64,000 nt of DNA from Candidatus Thiodiazotropha endoloripes (lineage in GTDB: Bacteria > Pseudomonadota > Gammaproteobacteria > Chromatiales > Chromatiaceae): contig LVKA01000008.1 of assembly GCA_001709035.1 (NCBI GenBank), positions 558,001 to 622,000 on the forward strand. Reading direction: 5' to 3'. The stretch's first letter is position 1. Each line of letters starts with the position of its first letter. This document shows, piece after piece, positions 44,418 through 52,555 of this stretch. Under the pieces are notes generated by a model. It was not told where the DNA came from. It saw only the letters and a list, made by a program, of their open reading frames with translations, and ran no database searches. Position numbers and translations under genes: made by a program.

Positions 44418-45110
44418 CTAACCGCCGGAGAAATCATTCGGATCACCGAGCTCTTTTAACATGCCCGATTTGAATTCGCGACGATAGAGTACGCCAACCA
44501 CCAGTGTGGTAGCGAGAATAAACAGCAGAGGATGGAGAAACCAGCTGAGGAAGGCGAGACCAAAATAGTAGGCCCTGAGTCCCCGGTTGAATGTATTGGA
44601 GGCCTTGGAGCTGACCTTGGCGGCCCGTTCTGCAAAGCTGTCACTCCATGCCGGCAGCTCATGGCTCATGGGTGCGGCGCCGATAATGGTGGAGAGGTAG
44701 TTGAAGTGGCGCATTGACCAGGTGAATTTGAAGAAGGCATAGATAAACACAAGTAACAGTCCCAGCATCTTCAACTCCCACACTTCACGGCTGCTCTTTA
44801 CTGCATAGCGTAGATCGCCGACCACCTCCATGGCGGTGTCCATGGTGCCCATAACCGCAATCAGTCCGGCGAGTATGAAGATTGTTGTGGAGGCGAGAAA
44901 AGTGGCGCTTCTGGCAAGAATCAACACAATGTTGGAATCCACAATGCGAACATCCCGATGCATCATCTCATGCATCCACTGCCTTCGGTAGCCGTGCATG
45001 GCGCTCATCAGGGTTAATTTGTCGCGGGCTCGAAGGTCTGCAAAGCGGGTATATCCGGTCCAGCAGATCAGAAACCATAGCAGTGCGCTCACGTCGATTA
45101 TGGGTATCAT
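44418..45110 (-). CDS. DUF599 family membrane protein
   Basis: 230 residues from ATG 45110; the frame extends to 45170 but that part is MITE sequence. About four to five membrane helices and the family pattern ALLWFLICWTGYTRFAD, then MHEMMHRDVRIVDSNIV, FFKFTWSMRHFNYLSTIIG and FNRGLRAYYFGLAFLSWF. Function of DUF599 is unknown. There is no clear ribosome site. A MITE begins 27 bases upstream, so the promoter may lie in it or beyond it. Confidence 0.85.
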   Translation of the reverse strand: MIPIIDVSALLWFLICWTGYTRFADLRARDKLTLMSAMHGYRRQWMHEMMHRDVRIVDSNIVLILARSATFLASTTIFILAGLIAVMGTMDTAMEVVGDLRYAVKSSREVWELKMLGLLLVFIYAFFKFTWSMRHFNYLSTIIGAAPMSHELPAWSDSFAERAAKVSSKASNTFNRGLRAYYFGLAFLSWFLHPLLFILATTLVVGVLYRREFKSGMLKELGDPNDFSGG

Positions 45111-45136
45111 TGACTTACACAGGTTTAGACGAATAG

Positions 45137-45303
45137 TTAAGGAACCTCTGAACAAGTCATGAACCGACATCTTGTCGCCAAAATGTACCGCTTCTGCGTT
45201 GCAAATCTTCGCAATAGCGAGCTATTACGTGCGATCTGCGCCTTGAATCGGTGCATTTTGATCGACAATCTGTTCGGCTCAGACTTATTCAGAGGTTCCT
45301 TAA
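45137..45303. mobile_element. MITE-B, 167 bp, hairpin-forming
   Basis: Ends TTAAGGAACCTCTGAACAAG and CTTATTCAGAGGTTCCTTAA are inverted repeats of 22 bp with one mismatch. The inside also pairs along most of its length (GTCGCCAAAATGTACCG against CGGTGCATTTTGATCGAC), so one strand would fold as a long hairpin. No transposase; the family is not assigned. It sits between DUF599 and DUF2892 genes. TTAA at both edges may be a target duplication or part of the repeat. Confidence 0.85.
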
Positions 45304-45452
45304 GTTTAATCGTTTTTCCTGGTGTAGAGAAATTCAGGGGTCGCAACTCAATAATTGAACTATGACTCTCAGTCGATAAATCTGTCCTCTCCAGGTTCAG
45401 ATGGAATGGAAGAGGAACTGTTTATGGTCTTGTTCACCAATGGGTTGGGAAG

Positions 45453-45490
45453 GATGAATCAATGGATGTATGAAACTCCATTGATTCATC
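45453..45490 (-). terminator. Perfect 14-bp hairpin after the DUF2892 gene
   Basis: GATGAATCAATGGA at 45453-45466 pairs fully with TCCATTGATTCATC at 45477-45490 around a 10-base loop, 11 bases beyond the gene's stop on the minus strand. Followed by CTTCCC, so only a weak U-tract. Confidence 0.6.
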
Positions 45491-45500
45491 AATTGGCAGG

Positions 45501-45707
45501 TCAGCCAAAAACGCTACCCGTTTTGACACCCATCATTTTCAACAGCAAAGGCAATGGGCAGAACTTGGTGAAGGGTGCCTGGAAAATCATAAAACCGACA
45601 AAAATCGAGGCATAGAGAAAAAAGATATTCTGTGTAGCGAGATAACCGCCTACCGTTGCCATGATCAGAATACCGACAATGGAAAAAGTGATGCGTTCTA
45701 CAGACAT
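45501..45707 (-). CDS. DUF2892 (YgaP-type) small inner-membrane protein
   Basis: 68 residues with two membrane helices (about 8-26 and 29-46) and the family pattern MSVERITFSIVGILIMAT, FPLYASIFVGFMIFQAPFTK-like middle (here FFLYASIFVGFMIFQAPFTK) and FCPLPLLLKMMGVK. In YgaP this part anchors a rhodanese domain; here it is alone. AGGAG lies 9 bases before the ATG. It lies between two MITEs, one on each side. Confidence 0.85.
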   Translation of the reverse strand: MSVERITFSIVGILIMATVGGYLATQNIFFLYASIFVGFMIFQAPFTKFCPLPLLLKMMGVKTGSVFG

Positions 45708-45862
45708 GGTTATGAACTCCTGCTTAGTTAATTACGTGCGACCCGATTGTCGACGATAGGCAGATTATCCATACGCGGTTATCTGTATCTGCAACATTTG
45801 TTACATTCAGATTCGCTTGCTCCGAAGTGGCATCGTCTCGCTGAAGTGGGGTTGGTTTGTCC

Positions 45863-46131
45863 TAGGGCCTGTTAACACTAATCCAATGCGCCCTGTTGTG
45901 TCTGAAAAAGCGCCAATCAAGGCGCGAGGAGCGTAGTTTGGTTGTTCCAAATGAGTGACGAGCAACGCCGAGTGGCGCTTTTTCAGGCGCAACCCGAAGG
46001 GCTGGGTCTGTTTTTGCACCCAGCGGCGTTATCATTCGCTCATGTAGAATCACTACACCACGCTCATTCTGCCTTGCTGGGCACAAAAACAGTCCCAGCA
46101 GGGCGTATTGGATTAGTGTTAACAGGCCCTA
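45863..46131. mobile_element. MITE-A, about 269 bp
   Basis: Terminal inverted repeats of about 25-33 bp begin TAGGGCCTGTTAACACTAAT and end ATTAGTGTTAACAGGCCCTA. Inside are two further palindromes, one around CTGAAAAAGCGCCA/TGGCGCTTTTTCAG and one around GCTGGG..CCCAGC with TGTTTTTGC. TA at both ends may be the duplicated target. No open frame. The right end overlaps the last codon and stop of the sigma-54 regulator gene. Partial ends of the same family are at 4319 and 50001. Confidence 0.9.
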
Positions 46132-47820
46132 AGGTGTGCTGTATTTTTTTAACCGATAGGCCATCTGTGGTCTGGTTAAACCCAGCATCCTGCCGGCGGA
46201 AGCGAGGTTGCCTCTGGCCCGCTCGACGGCTCTGTCGAGGAGCCTGTTTTCCACTGTTCCAAGGGGTATGTTCTGATCCAGTATCTGATCAAGCATTCGA
46301 TCGAATGTCAGACCGCTGCTCTGTGGGTTGGATGAGTCCTCTAGGGTGGAGGTTTTCGTTTGTGCTGTGGCTGCGGGTTCGACACTGAGTTCAGGAAAAA
46401 GGTTTGGCAGGTCGATGTGTGTGTCATTCGCCGTGATGATCACGCCTCGTTCGATAATGTTCTCCAGTTCACGAATGTTGCCCGGCCAGCCGTAGTTTTT
46501 CAGCGCCCTGAGTGCCCGTTCGGTGATGCCGGGTGTGCGTTTACCATGCAGTGCGGTGTACTTCTCCAGAAAACGATCGACCAGGGCCGGTATGTCATCC
46601 TCCCGTTCGCGCAAGGAGGGGATCAGAATTGGAAAGATGTTGAGCCGGTAATAGAGGTCCGCGCGGAATTTGCCCGCATCCACAGCCTGCTGCAGATCCA
46701 CATTGGTGGCGGCCACCAGTCTGACATTGACCTTGCGGGTGCGACTGTCTCCGATTCGTTCAAACTCGCCTTCCTGTAATACTCTTAACAGCTTGGCCTG
46801 TGCCGCCGGTGAAAGCTCTCCCACTTCATCGAGGAAAAGCGTACCCCCGTGAGCACGTTCAAAACGTCCGGGCCGGGAGTGCTGTGCGCCCGTATAGGCC
46901 CCTTTTTCCACACCGAAGAGCTCCGATTCGATGAGTGATTCAGGAATTGCGGCACAGTTGATGGCGATGAAATTTCTTTCTGCCCGGGAACTGATGCTGT
47001 GGAGTGCCCGTGCGAACATCTCTTTGCCGACCCCGGTCTCGCCAAGCAACAGTACGGTGACATTGCTCTCACCCGCTTTTTTCAGCATTTCGCAGGTTTT
47101 CAGGAATGGGGGTGCGCTGCCAACCATGTCGCCGGGTGCGGTCTCTTCGTCGAGAGAGTAGCGAAGATGGGCCACTTCCTCTTGGAGTTTGAGGAGTTGA
47201 TCCGCAATATGGTCCGGATTGAAATATTTGAGATCCTCTTCCACATCGCCTTCCCACTCCTCGACCGGTTTACCCACATTTCGACAGTGGCGGTCACCCA
47301 TACCGCAGCACTCAGGTTCCTTGTAGAGGATAAAGCGGCCAACGATTTCACTGGTGTAGCCGGTGGCATAGCCGATCTGGGTCCAGCAGACTGATTCGGT
47401 ATGCACACCAAATTGTTCAATGTGCACATCCGCCTCATAGGAGTGCTCCCAGATCAGATCGCCGAAATATCGCCCATTGGCGATGTCGACGTCGATCTTG
47501 ATTGGTGAGACCTTGACGATGCCTTCCACCATGTGGAGTTTGGGCCCCATCAGCATCAGCTCTTCATCCGATGCATTGGGCATCAGCTTACGCGCAAGTT
47601 TGGCGTCCCGGACCCCGGAGGCGTAACCCATTCTGGTCAGCAGTCCTCGGGCCCGTTCGATGCCCAGGGTCTCGATCAGCTCCTTGCGCAGCGAACCCAT
47701 GGCGCCGATATGCAGCATGATCATGCGTTGGTCGCTGAGGTATATCCGGCCCTCCTCCAGGGAGAGGTTGAGCTCTGAGGGGAGGTTGAATTGAGAGCTC
47801 AAATCGATCTGTATGGCCAT
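46129..47820 (-). CDS. dmpR: DmpR/XylR-type sigma-54-dependent activator of aromatic catabolism
   Basis: 563 residues. Sensor: XylR_N (about 15-120) and V4R (about 125-195), with Cys145, Glu168, Cys171 and Cys179 placed as in the zinc site of phenol sensors. AAA+ domain (about 230-470) with Walker A GETGVGKE (260-267), GAYTGA sigma-54 contact loop (307-312), Walker B GGTLFLDE. Fis-type HTH at the C-terminus (about 520-560). Binding an aromatic effector relieves the sensor's repression, letting it drive the sigma-54 promoter at 48133. Divergent from the catabolic genes. Its final stop TAG lies in a MITE end. The effector could be phenol, cresol or a catechol precursor; it cannot be told from sequence. 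Confidence 0.92.
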   Translation of the reverse strand: MAIQIDLSSQFNLPSELNLSLEEGRIYLSDQRMIMLHIGAMGSLRKELIETLGIERARGLLTRMGYASGVRDAKLARKLMPNASDEELMLMGPKLHMVEGIVKVSPIKIDVDIANGRYFGDLIWEHSYEADVHIEQFGVHTESVCWTQIGYATGYTSEIVGRFILYKEPECCGMGDRHCRNVGKPVEEWEGDVEEDLKYFNPDHIADQLLKLQEEVAHLRYSLDEETAPGDMVGSAPPFLKTCEMLKKAGESNVTVLLLGETGVGKEMFARALHSISSRAERNFIAINCAAIPESLIESELFGVEKGAYTGAQHSRPGRFERAHGGTLFLDEVGELSPAAQAKLLRVLQEGEFERIGDSRTRKVNVRLVAATNVDLQQAVDAGKFRADLYYRLNIFPILIPSLREREDDIPALVDRFLEKYTALHGKRTPGITERALRALKNYGWPGNIRELENIIERGVIITANDTHIDLPNLFPELSVEPAATAQTKTSTLEDSSNPQSSGLTFDRMLDQILDQNIPLGTVENRLLDRAVERARGNLASAGRMLGLTRPQMAYRLKKYSTP

Positions 47821-47892
47821 AGGGTCGTCTCAGGCTGGTATCAATTTCATGCTGACGATATGGTGAGAAAATAAAATCACGATATCATCAGA

Positions 47893-48042
47893 AAGTGATC
47901 ATATAATAAGTTTTGTCTGCTTTGTGACAGTGTAACTTAAAAATAGCAGTAAAAAATAACGATTGAAAATATAAATATCGATTTTAATTGTTATAACGAC
48001 AAAATATTAGGGTTATCCCTTAAAAAAGTGATCATTTAGTAA
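47893..48042. promoter_or_regulatory. Two activator-type upstream repeats
   Basis: AAGTGATCATATAATAA at 47893-47909 and AAGTGATCATTTAGTAA at 48026-48042 match at 15 of 17 bases and centre on TGATCA. They lie about 110 and 240 bases upstream of the -24 element, positions usual for DmpR/XylR binding sites, with AT-rich, bendable DNA between. Confidence 0.65.
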
Positions 48043-48132
48043 TTTTTTCATTCAATCCCCCTGTTTTGGCTGATTGTGGCGGCGATCTGAGCTGACCGCC
48101 CGGCTGAGGTTATTCTCTCCCCGCGTCCTTCA

Positions 48133-48148
48133 TGGCACACATTCTGCT
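48133..48148 (+). promoter_or_regulatory. Sigma-54 (-24/-12) promoter of the meta-cleavage genes
   Basis: TGGCACACATTCTGCT has GG and GC exactly 10 bases apart, fitting the sigma-54 consensus TGGCAC-N5-TTGC apart from one base of the -12 element. It ends 90 bases before the ferredoxin start. The divergent sigma-54 activator supports it. Confidence 0.8.
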
Positions 48149-48237
48149 CTAACCACTTCAAGGATCGATTTTTTCTCATCTGAGGGAGCCGGTCCGAAAA
48201 CGTCGACTCAATACAACATTCAACACAAGAGGATCCG

Positions 48238-48588
48238 ATGCGACACCGGGTGACGATCGAAAACTGTAACGAGACCTATCCCTGCTCAGAACAGCAGACC
48301 CTGTTACAGGGGATGGAGCAGCTTGGCAAGCGGGGTATACCCGTCGGTTGCCGGGGTGGTGGATGTGGTATCTGCAGGGTTCAGGTGACCTCGGGAAGCT
48401 TTTTAAAGGCAAAGATGAGCCGAAGCGTGATCAGCGAAGCGGATGAATCGAAGCGGATCGTGCTGGCTTGTCGCTGCACGCCGACCAGTGATCTGTCGAT
48501 CAGCGTGGTGGGAAAAATGGAAAAAGCCTTGAGAGCGGAGTGTCAGATCGAGCCTGAAGATGAGGTGAGTGTTGCTGCTGTCGGCTGA
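48238..48588 (+). CDS. dmpQ: Plant-type 2Fe-2S ferredoxin (XylT/DmpQ-like)
   Basis: 116 residues. The cluster ligands are in CRGGGCGIC (C-x4-C-x2-C) with a fourth Cys in LACRC, as in XylT/DmpQ ferredoxins. In phenol and toluene pathways this protein reduces the oxidised iron of catechol 2,3-dioxygenase and so reactivates it, which fits the dioxygenase gene just downstream. First gene after the sigma-54 promoter. The tail is acidic (EPEDEVSVAAVG). No phenol hydroxylase precedes it. Confidence 0.93.
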   Translation: MRHRVTIENCNETYPCSEQQTLLQGMEQLGKRGIPVGCRGGGCGICRVQVTSGSFLKAKMSRSVISEADESKRIVLACRCTPTSDLSISVVGKMEKALRAECQIEPEDEVSVAAVG

Positions 48589-48645
48589 GGCTCTGCAGAA
48601 GGGCTCAATAACGATACGATTTACACAGACAGAGAGGATTTAAAC

Positions 48646-49572
48646 ATGGCATTCAAAGGCGTACTCCGTCCCGGACTGATTCAGATTCGCGTTCTGAATA
48701 TGGACGAAGCCATCAACCACTACCAGAATATTCTTGGACTCAATATCGTTAGTACCGAGGCTGACGGCCGGGTCTATCTGAAAGGCTGGGATGAGTTTGA
48801 TCACCATAGCGTCGTATTACGTCAGGCGGAGAGCGCCGGCCTGGACTATGTGGCATTCAAGGTCGACAGCAACGACTATCTGCGGGAGATTGAACCCAAG
48901 ATCGTCGCCTGGGGTCTGGAGGTGGATCATGTTCCTGCCGGTGAGCAGCCGGGTGTCGGTCCGCGTATCGGTTTCACCCTGCCAACCGGTCACCGTATCG
49001 AACTCTATCACCAGATCGATATGGCTGATGATCATCCCGGCATCACCAATCCGGATATCTATCCGCGTCGTCCCGAAGGTATGGGCGCCAGCCGCTTTGA
49101 TCATCTGCTCTGTTACGGTCCCAACATCGGCAAGGCACGGGAGTTTTTCTGTGAGGTGCTTGATTTCTATCAGCCCGAGAAGGTCGATTTGCCAGAGGGG
49201 GATGGCTCCCTTGCCATCTGGCTCACTGCAAGCAACAAGGCCCATGATATTGCTTTTGTTGAGCATGAGGAGCCAGGCAAACTGCACCATGTGGCCTTCC
49301 TGTTGCAGGATTGGAATGAAGTGGGTGCTGCTGCCGATATCATCTCCATCAATGACGTTTCCCTCGATATCGGACCGACCCGTCACGGTATCACCCGCGG
49401 TCAGACCATCTACTTCTTCGACCCTTCCGGTAACCGCAACGAGGTCTATGCCGGTGGTTATACCGCCTATCCCGACCATCCGGTTCGGAGCTGGGACTTC
49501 GACCATGTGGGCAAGGGCATCTTCTACTATGAGCGTGCTCTGAACGACCGCTTTCTAACGGTTTTGACCTGA
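48646..49572 (+). CDS. xylE: Catechol 2,3-dioxygenase (extradiol)
   Basis: 308 residues, the standard length. Two vicinal-oxygen-chelate halves; the C-terminal one holds the Fe(II) ligands His153 (FDHLL), His214 (KLHHVAF) and Glu266 (RNEVYAGG). The active-site residues His200, His247 and Tyr256 are also placed as in XylE/DmpB. It opens catechol next to its hydroxyls to 2-hydroxymuconic semialdehyde. GAGAGGA precedes the ATG. Overlaps the next gene (TGATG). It needs the upstream ferredoxin for recovery from oxidation. Confidence 0.96.
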   Translation: MAFKGVLRPGLIQIRVLNMDEAINHYQNILGLNIVSTEADGRVYLKGWDEFDHHSVVLRQAESAGLDYVAFKVDSNDYLREIEPKIVAWGLEVDHVPAGEQPGVGPRIGFTLPTGHRIELYHQIDMADDHPGITNPDIYPRRPEGMGASRFDHLLCYGPNIGKAREFFCEVLDFYQPEKVDLPEGDGSLAIWLTASNKAHDIAFVEHEEPGKLHHVAFLLQDWNEVGAAADIISINDVSLDIGPTRHGITRGQTIYFFDPSGNRNEVYAGGYTAYPDHPVRSWDFDHVGKGIFYYERALNDRFLTVLT

Positions 49573-49994
49573 TGGAGCTGGCGGTAAACGAACCACAGAT
49601 CCACTGGCGAGCGGCTGCCGATGCGGTCGCCGCCGCCGTGCAGCAGGCTGAGGAGATGGGGATAAAGATCAATGCCGCGGTGGTGGACAAGGGTGGTAAT
49701 CTACTCGCCTTTCAGCGTATGAACGGTGCCTTTCTACACTCCATCGGCATCTCTATCGATAAGGCCTACACGGCTGCCGGGTTCGGTTTCCCCACTCGTA
49801 AATGGATGGATGAAATCCGTGATATTCCACAGCTTCGTGAAGGTATCGTGCACAGGGATCGTCTGGTGATCTTCGGTGGTGGCCTGCCGATTGTCAGCAA
49901 TGACCAGGTTATCGGTGCGATCGGTGTCTCCGGTGGCTCCGAAGAGCAGGATGAGATCTGTGCCAGGGCAGGATTGCAGCGTTTGGGGCTGTAA
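49572..49994 (+). CDS. GlcG/HbpS-family protein of the meta-cleavage operon
   Basis: 140 residues. GlcG/HbpS fold: AVVDKGGNLLAFQRMNGA, SIDKAYTAAGFGFPT, and the end GAIGVSGGSEEQDEICARAG. In several phenol meta-pathway operons a gene of this type lies directly after the dioxygenase; its role is not settled (haem or small-ligand binding, perhaps in protecting or assisting pathway enzymes). It starts on the dioxygenase stop (TGATG) and is followed by a strong terminator, so it is the last gene of the first unit. Confidence 0.88.
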   Translation: MELAVNEPQIHWRAAADAVAAAVQQAEEMGIKINAAVVDKGGNLLAFQRMNGAFLHSIGISIDKAYTAAGFGFPTRKWMDEIRDIPQLREGIVHRDRLVIFGGGLPIVSNDQVIGAIGVSGGSEEQDEICARAGLQRLGL

Positions 49995-50000
49995 GCTTTT

Positions 50001-50018
50001 ATTAACGTTAACAGGCCC
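50001..50018. repeat. MITE-A end relic
   Basis: ATTAACGTTAACAGGCCC matches the MITE-A right end except for two bases (AC for GT). It lies between the HbpS-like gene and the terminator, at the place where the rest of a meta pathway would be expected. Confidence 0.55.
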
Positions 50019-50030
50019 AGGGCTCTCAGG

Positions 50031-50066
50031 GCATGGGGTACATCAATGGTACCCCATGCATTTTTA
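50031..50066 (+). terminator. Strong Rho-independent terminator of the dioxygenase unit
   Basis: GCATGGGGTAC at 50031-50041 pairs perfectly with GTACCCCATGC at 50049-50059 around a 7-base loop, followed by ATTTTT. A textbook terminator, separating the ferredoxin-dioxygenase-HbpS genes from the tautomerase. Confidence 0.85.
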
Positions 50067-50164
50067 CTTTGGATCTGAAAGCGTGTTTTATTGTCGTCCA
50101 TTTTTCATGCCGTAAATGGCGTGCGAAAGGGGCCTTGTCAACCGTCAACTAGAGAGGTCTATTC

Positions 50165-50362
50165 ATGCCATTGATTCAGGCAACCATCATGGAGGGGCGC
50201 TCCCAGGAGCAAAAGGAGGCATTCTATCAGGGCGTCACACAGGTCGTGGTGGATACGCTCAAGGTAAAACCGGAGCAGGTGCGTGTGGTAATACAGGAAG
50301 TGCCGAAATCCCACTGGGCGATCGGTGGGGTATCCGTAGCCAAGCGTGACGCCAACCCATAG
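50165..50362 (+). CDS. dmpI: 4-oxalocrotonate tautomerase
   Basis: 65 residues. After Met removal the N-terminal Pro1 is the catalytic base (PLIQATIMEGRSQEQKEAF), with Arg residues (GRS, VRVVI) of the family. It converts 2-hydroxymuconate (4-oxalocrotonate) to 2-oxo-3-hexenedioate in the meta pathway's oxidative branch. GAGAGGT lies 9 bases before the ATG. The enzymes expected before and after it (semialdehyde dehydrogenase, decarboxylase, hydratase, aldolase) are not in the window. Next gene 12 bases downstream. Confidence 0.93.
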   Translation: MPLIQATIMEGRSQEQKEAFYQGVTQVVVDTLKVKPEQVRVVIQEVPKSHWAIGGVSVAKRDANP

Positions 50363-50374
50363 CAAACCGATACG

Positions 50375-51325
50375 ATGCGGTTTTTAATCCTCGGCGCAGG
50401 CGGTATCGGTGGTTACTACGGCGCTCGCCTGCAATCCGCCGGGCACCAGGTTCTCTACATGGCCCGTGGGGAGCATCTGAAAGCACTTCAAAACAGTGGT
50501 CTGTCGGTATACCACCCGGATCTCAATTTCGAGGCAAAGGTCGATGCTATCGACCAGCAGGGTTTGCTTGATCACTATCGAGCAGACGAATTTGACCTGT
50601 TGATAGTGACTGTCAAGGCTGGTGCTACAGCGTCTGTGATGCAGAATCTCCAAAGCTGGATGAGCGAGGCAGCCACGCCAGTGTTGTCACTGCAAAATGG
50701 GGTCGACAATGAGATCACCATCGCTGCCCATATTGGCAGTGAGCGGACGATTGGTGGGCTCGCAGTACGCATAGGTGGGCATATTATCCGCCCTGGAGTT
50801 ATCGAAGCCACCGGTGTGGCACAAGTCGTAATGGGTGCCTGGAAGTGTGCCATGGACCACCCTGGAACACAGCAATATCTGACAAGTGTAGCGGACTGTT
50901 TTAATCGGGCTGGCATACCAACCACATTGAGTGAAACCATTCAGAAAGCGCTTTGGCGAAAGCTGCTGATCAACAACGGAGTCAATCCGTTGAGTGCCCT
51001 GACCGGGCTGGACACCCGCAGTTTGACTGCACATCCGGTACTGACTCGTACTGTCTATCGGCTGATGGAAGAGGTGGCGCTTGCGGCTGAGGCCGACGGT
51101 GTTGATCTGCAGCGGAGTGACATTGATGAAATGTATCAGTTGATCTGTCAGTTCGATGCCATCAAGACCTCCATGCTGGTGGATCGTGAGAAGGGGCGGC
51201 CATTGGAACTGGATGCCATCAGTGGTGTAGTGGTGGAGCGATGCAGCAGACTGGGAAAAGAGGCGCCGATCTCAGCTCTGGTTCAGGCATTGTTGCAGAA
51301 TCAATTGAAGGTTGGAGATCGGTAG
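50375..51325 (+). CDS. panE: 2-dehydropantoate 2-reductase family protein (PanE/ApbA)
   Basis: 316 residues. The NADPH motif GAGGIGG is at the N-terminus, VTVKAGATASVM and LSLQNGVDNE follow, and the C-terminal helical domain has WRKLLINNGVNPLSAL with the catalytic Lys and Asn. PanE reduces ketopantoate to pantoate for CoA synthesis; relatives act on other 2-oxo acids. Being 12 bases after the tautomerase suggests the same transcript, so its substrate may be a pathway 2-oxo acid rather than ketopantoate; this is inference. A terminator follows at 51459. Confidence 0.88.
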   Translation: MRFLILGAGGIGGYYGARLQSAGHQVLYMARGEHLKALQNSGLSVYHPDLNFEAKVDAIDQQGLLDHYRADEFDLLIVTVKAGATASVMQNLQSWMSEAATPVLSLQNGVDNEITIAAHIGSERTIGGLAVRIGGHIIRPGVIEATGVAQVVMGAWKCAMDHPGTQQYLTSVADCFNRAGIPTTLSETIQKALWRKLLINNGVNPLSALTGLDTRSLTAHPVLTRTVYRLMEEVALAAEADGVDLQRSDIDEMYQLICQFDAIKTSMLVDREKGRPLELDAISGVVVERCSRLGKEAPISALVQALLQNQLKVGDR

Positions 51326-51458
51326 GGTCGTAGGTGTTTGGCCGTTCTGAACGTAGTCGGAGACAGCCTCCGATATCCGAGTGCCACTCCCTGGCACTTC
51401 TCTTTTTCATGTTGCCATACTGCTGATCCATAAACTTCGACCATGATGGTGTTAACTC

Positions 51459-51490
51459 CCCTCTCCCCTTGTGGGAGAGGGGCTTTTTCA
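51459..51490 (+). terminator. Rho-independent terminator after panE-like gene
   Basis: CCCCTCTCCC pairs perfectly with GGGAGAGGGG around a 5-base loop, followed by CTTTTTC. It lies 134 bases after the stop at 51325; the gap and the stretch to 51575 hold no gene. Confidence 0.8.
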
Positions 51491-51575
51491 GTCTTACTGC
51501 AGGGTAGATTGAAAGTTAATGGGCCAGCAGTGATGTCGCTATTAACCCCGCGAGTTAGGGGCGGATGAATAATTA

Positions 51576-52555
51576 CTACCAGCCAGCATTGTTTTCCTGT
51601 AGCAGCTGGTAATCTTCCCCCTGATTGTTATTAATATTGGGGTTGGCCGTTGGATCATTGGTCCGGTAATAGATGCTTGGATCGTTCGGATTGACATAGT
51701 TGTAGTCGGAATAACCGTCAGCTTCGTATCTTGTGCCTGTGTTGGGATCAACCAGTTGCTGTCTTTCATGGATGGAATCAATGTAGGCACTGTGTGAACG
51801 ATCCGATGCCGCGCTACGCTCCATGTAACTGTTATGACTTCTATCCAGCGCATCCATATTGGATTGGTGTATCTGTTGTTGGCTCTGCTGGAAGGCGCGG
51901 TTTTTTGCGCTCAGGTTGTTCTGGAACTGAAGGTGTTGGGTATTCGCTGACTGCAGCCAGTTCTGATCATATTGGTAGGATTGGGCAAACCGCAACAGCT
52001 CATTCTGAATCTGTGAATAGTCATGGGATTCAGATAGAGGCACAGTAAATCCATACAGCTGTACGATCGTCACAGGCGCCCCGTTGTTGGGTAGTGAACT
52101 GACGGTCACTGCCGCAGAACTTTACTGATTGTCCTGTTGGTCCACCAAATCGAATCCATAGGTGACTACCTGCTGTCCATACCGGAACAGCAGGTTAGCG
52201 TCCCGCTGTGTCACATATTGGGAGATGTCGATATTCTGTAACGATTCTCAATATTGGCATTGGGGTTTTCAGCACTGACCTGCTGTAACAGATTGTTGAA
52301 ATATTGCTCGGGATCCACCGGGTTTGAGATGAAAGCGCCATGCAGATGATAGATATAGCCACCAGCGGCACAGAATGCTGTTGGTGTGTCGGGAATGTTG
52401 ACATTGCAATTGAAGCTCTCGGGTACTGATACATAGGCGGTGGTGGTGCCATTTTCCTGCAGTGGCACATACTTCAGGCCCTGCGCCTGTGTTATCGGGG
52501 GTATGGTAAACAACAGAGGCAGCAGCATATAGGGTAAAGGCTTCATTGTTTTCAT
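51576..52555 (-). pseudogene. Decayed gene for a secreted Gln/Ser/Asn-rich protein
   Basis: Two frames form one protein. From ATG 52555 a signal peptide (MLLPLLFTIPPITQAQ) leads to GLKYVPLQENGTTTAYVSVP and on to about 52240. There a one-base shift moves to ESLQNIDISQYVTQRDANLL, DLVDQQDNQ, a TAA stop at 52124-52122, and then continues in the same frame as SSAAVTVSSLPNNGAPVTIV to a helical, Gln/Ser/His-rich tail (LDRSHNSYMERSAASDRSH). The lesions (one frameshift, one stop) are few, so loss looks recent, unless they are assembly errors. Family unknown. Confidence 0.75.

Noticed and set aside
45355-45615. 86-codon plus-strand frame
   Set aside because: Runs antisense over the DUF2892 gene and its terminator hairpin.
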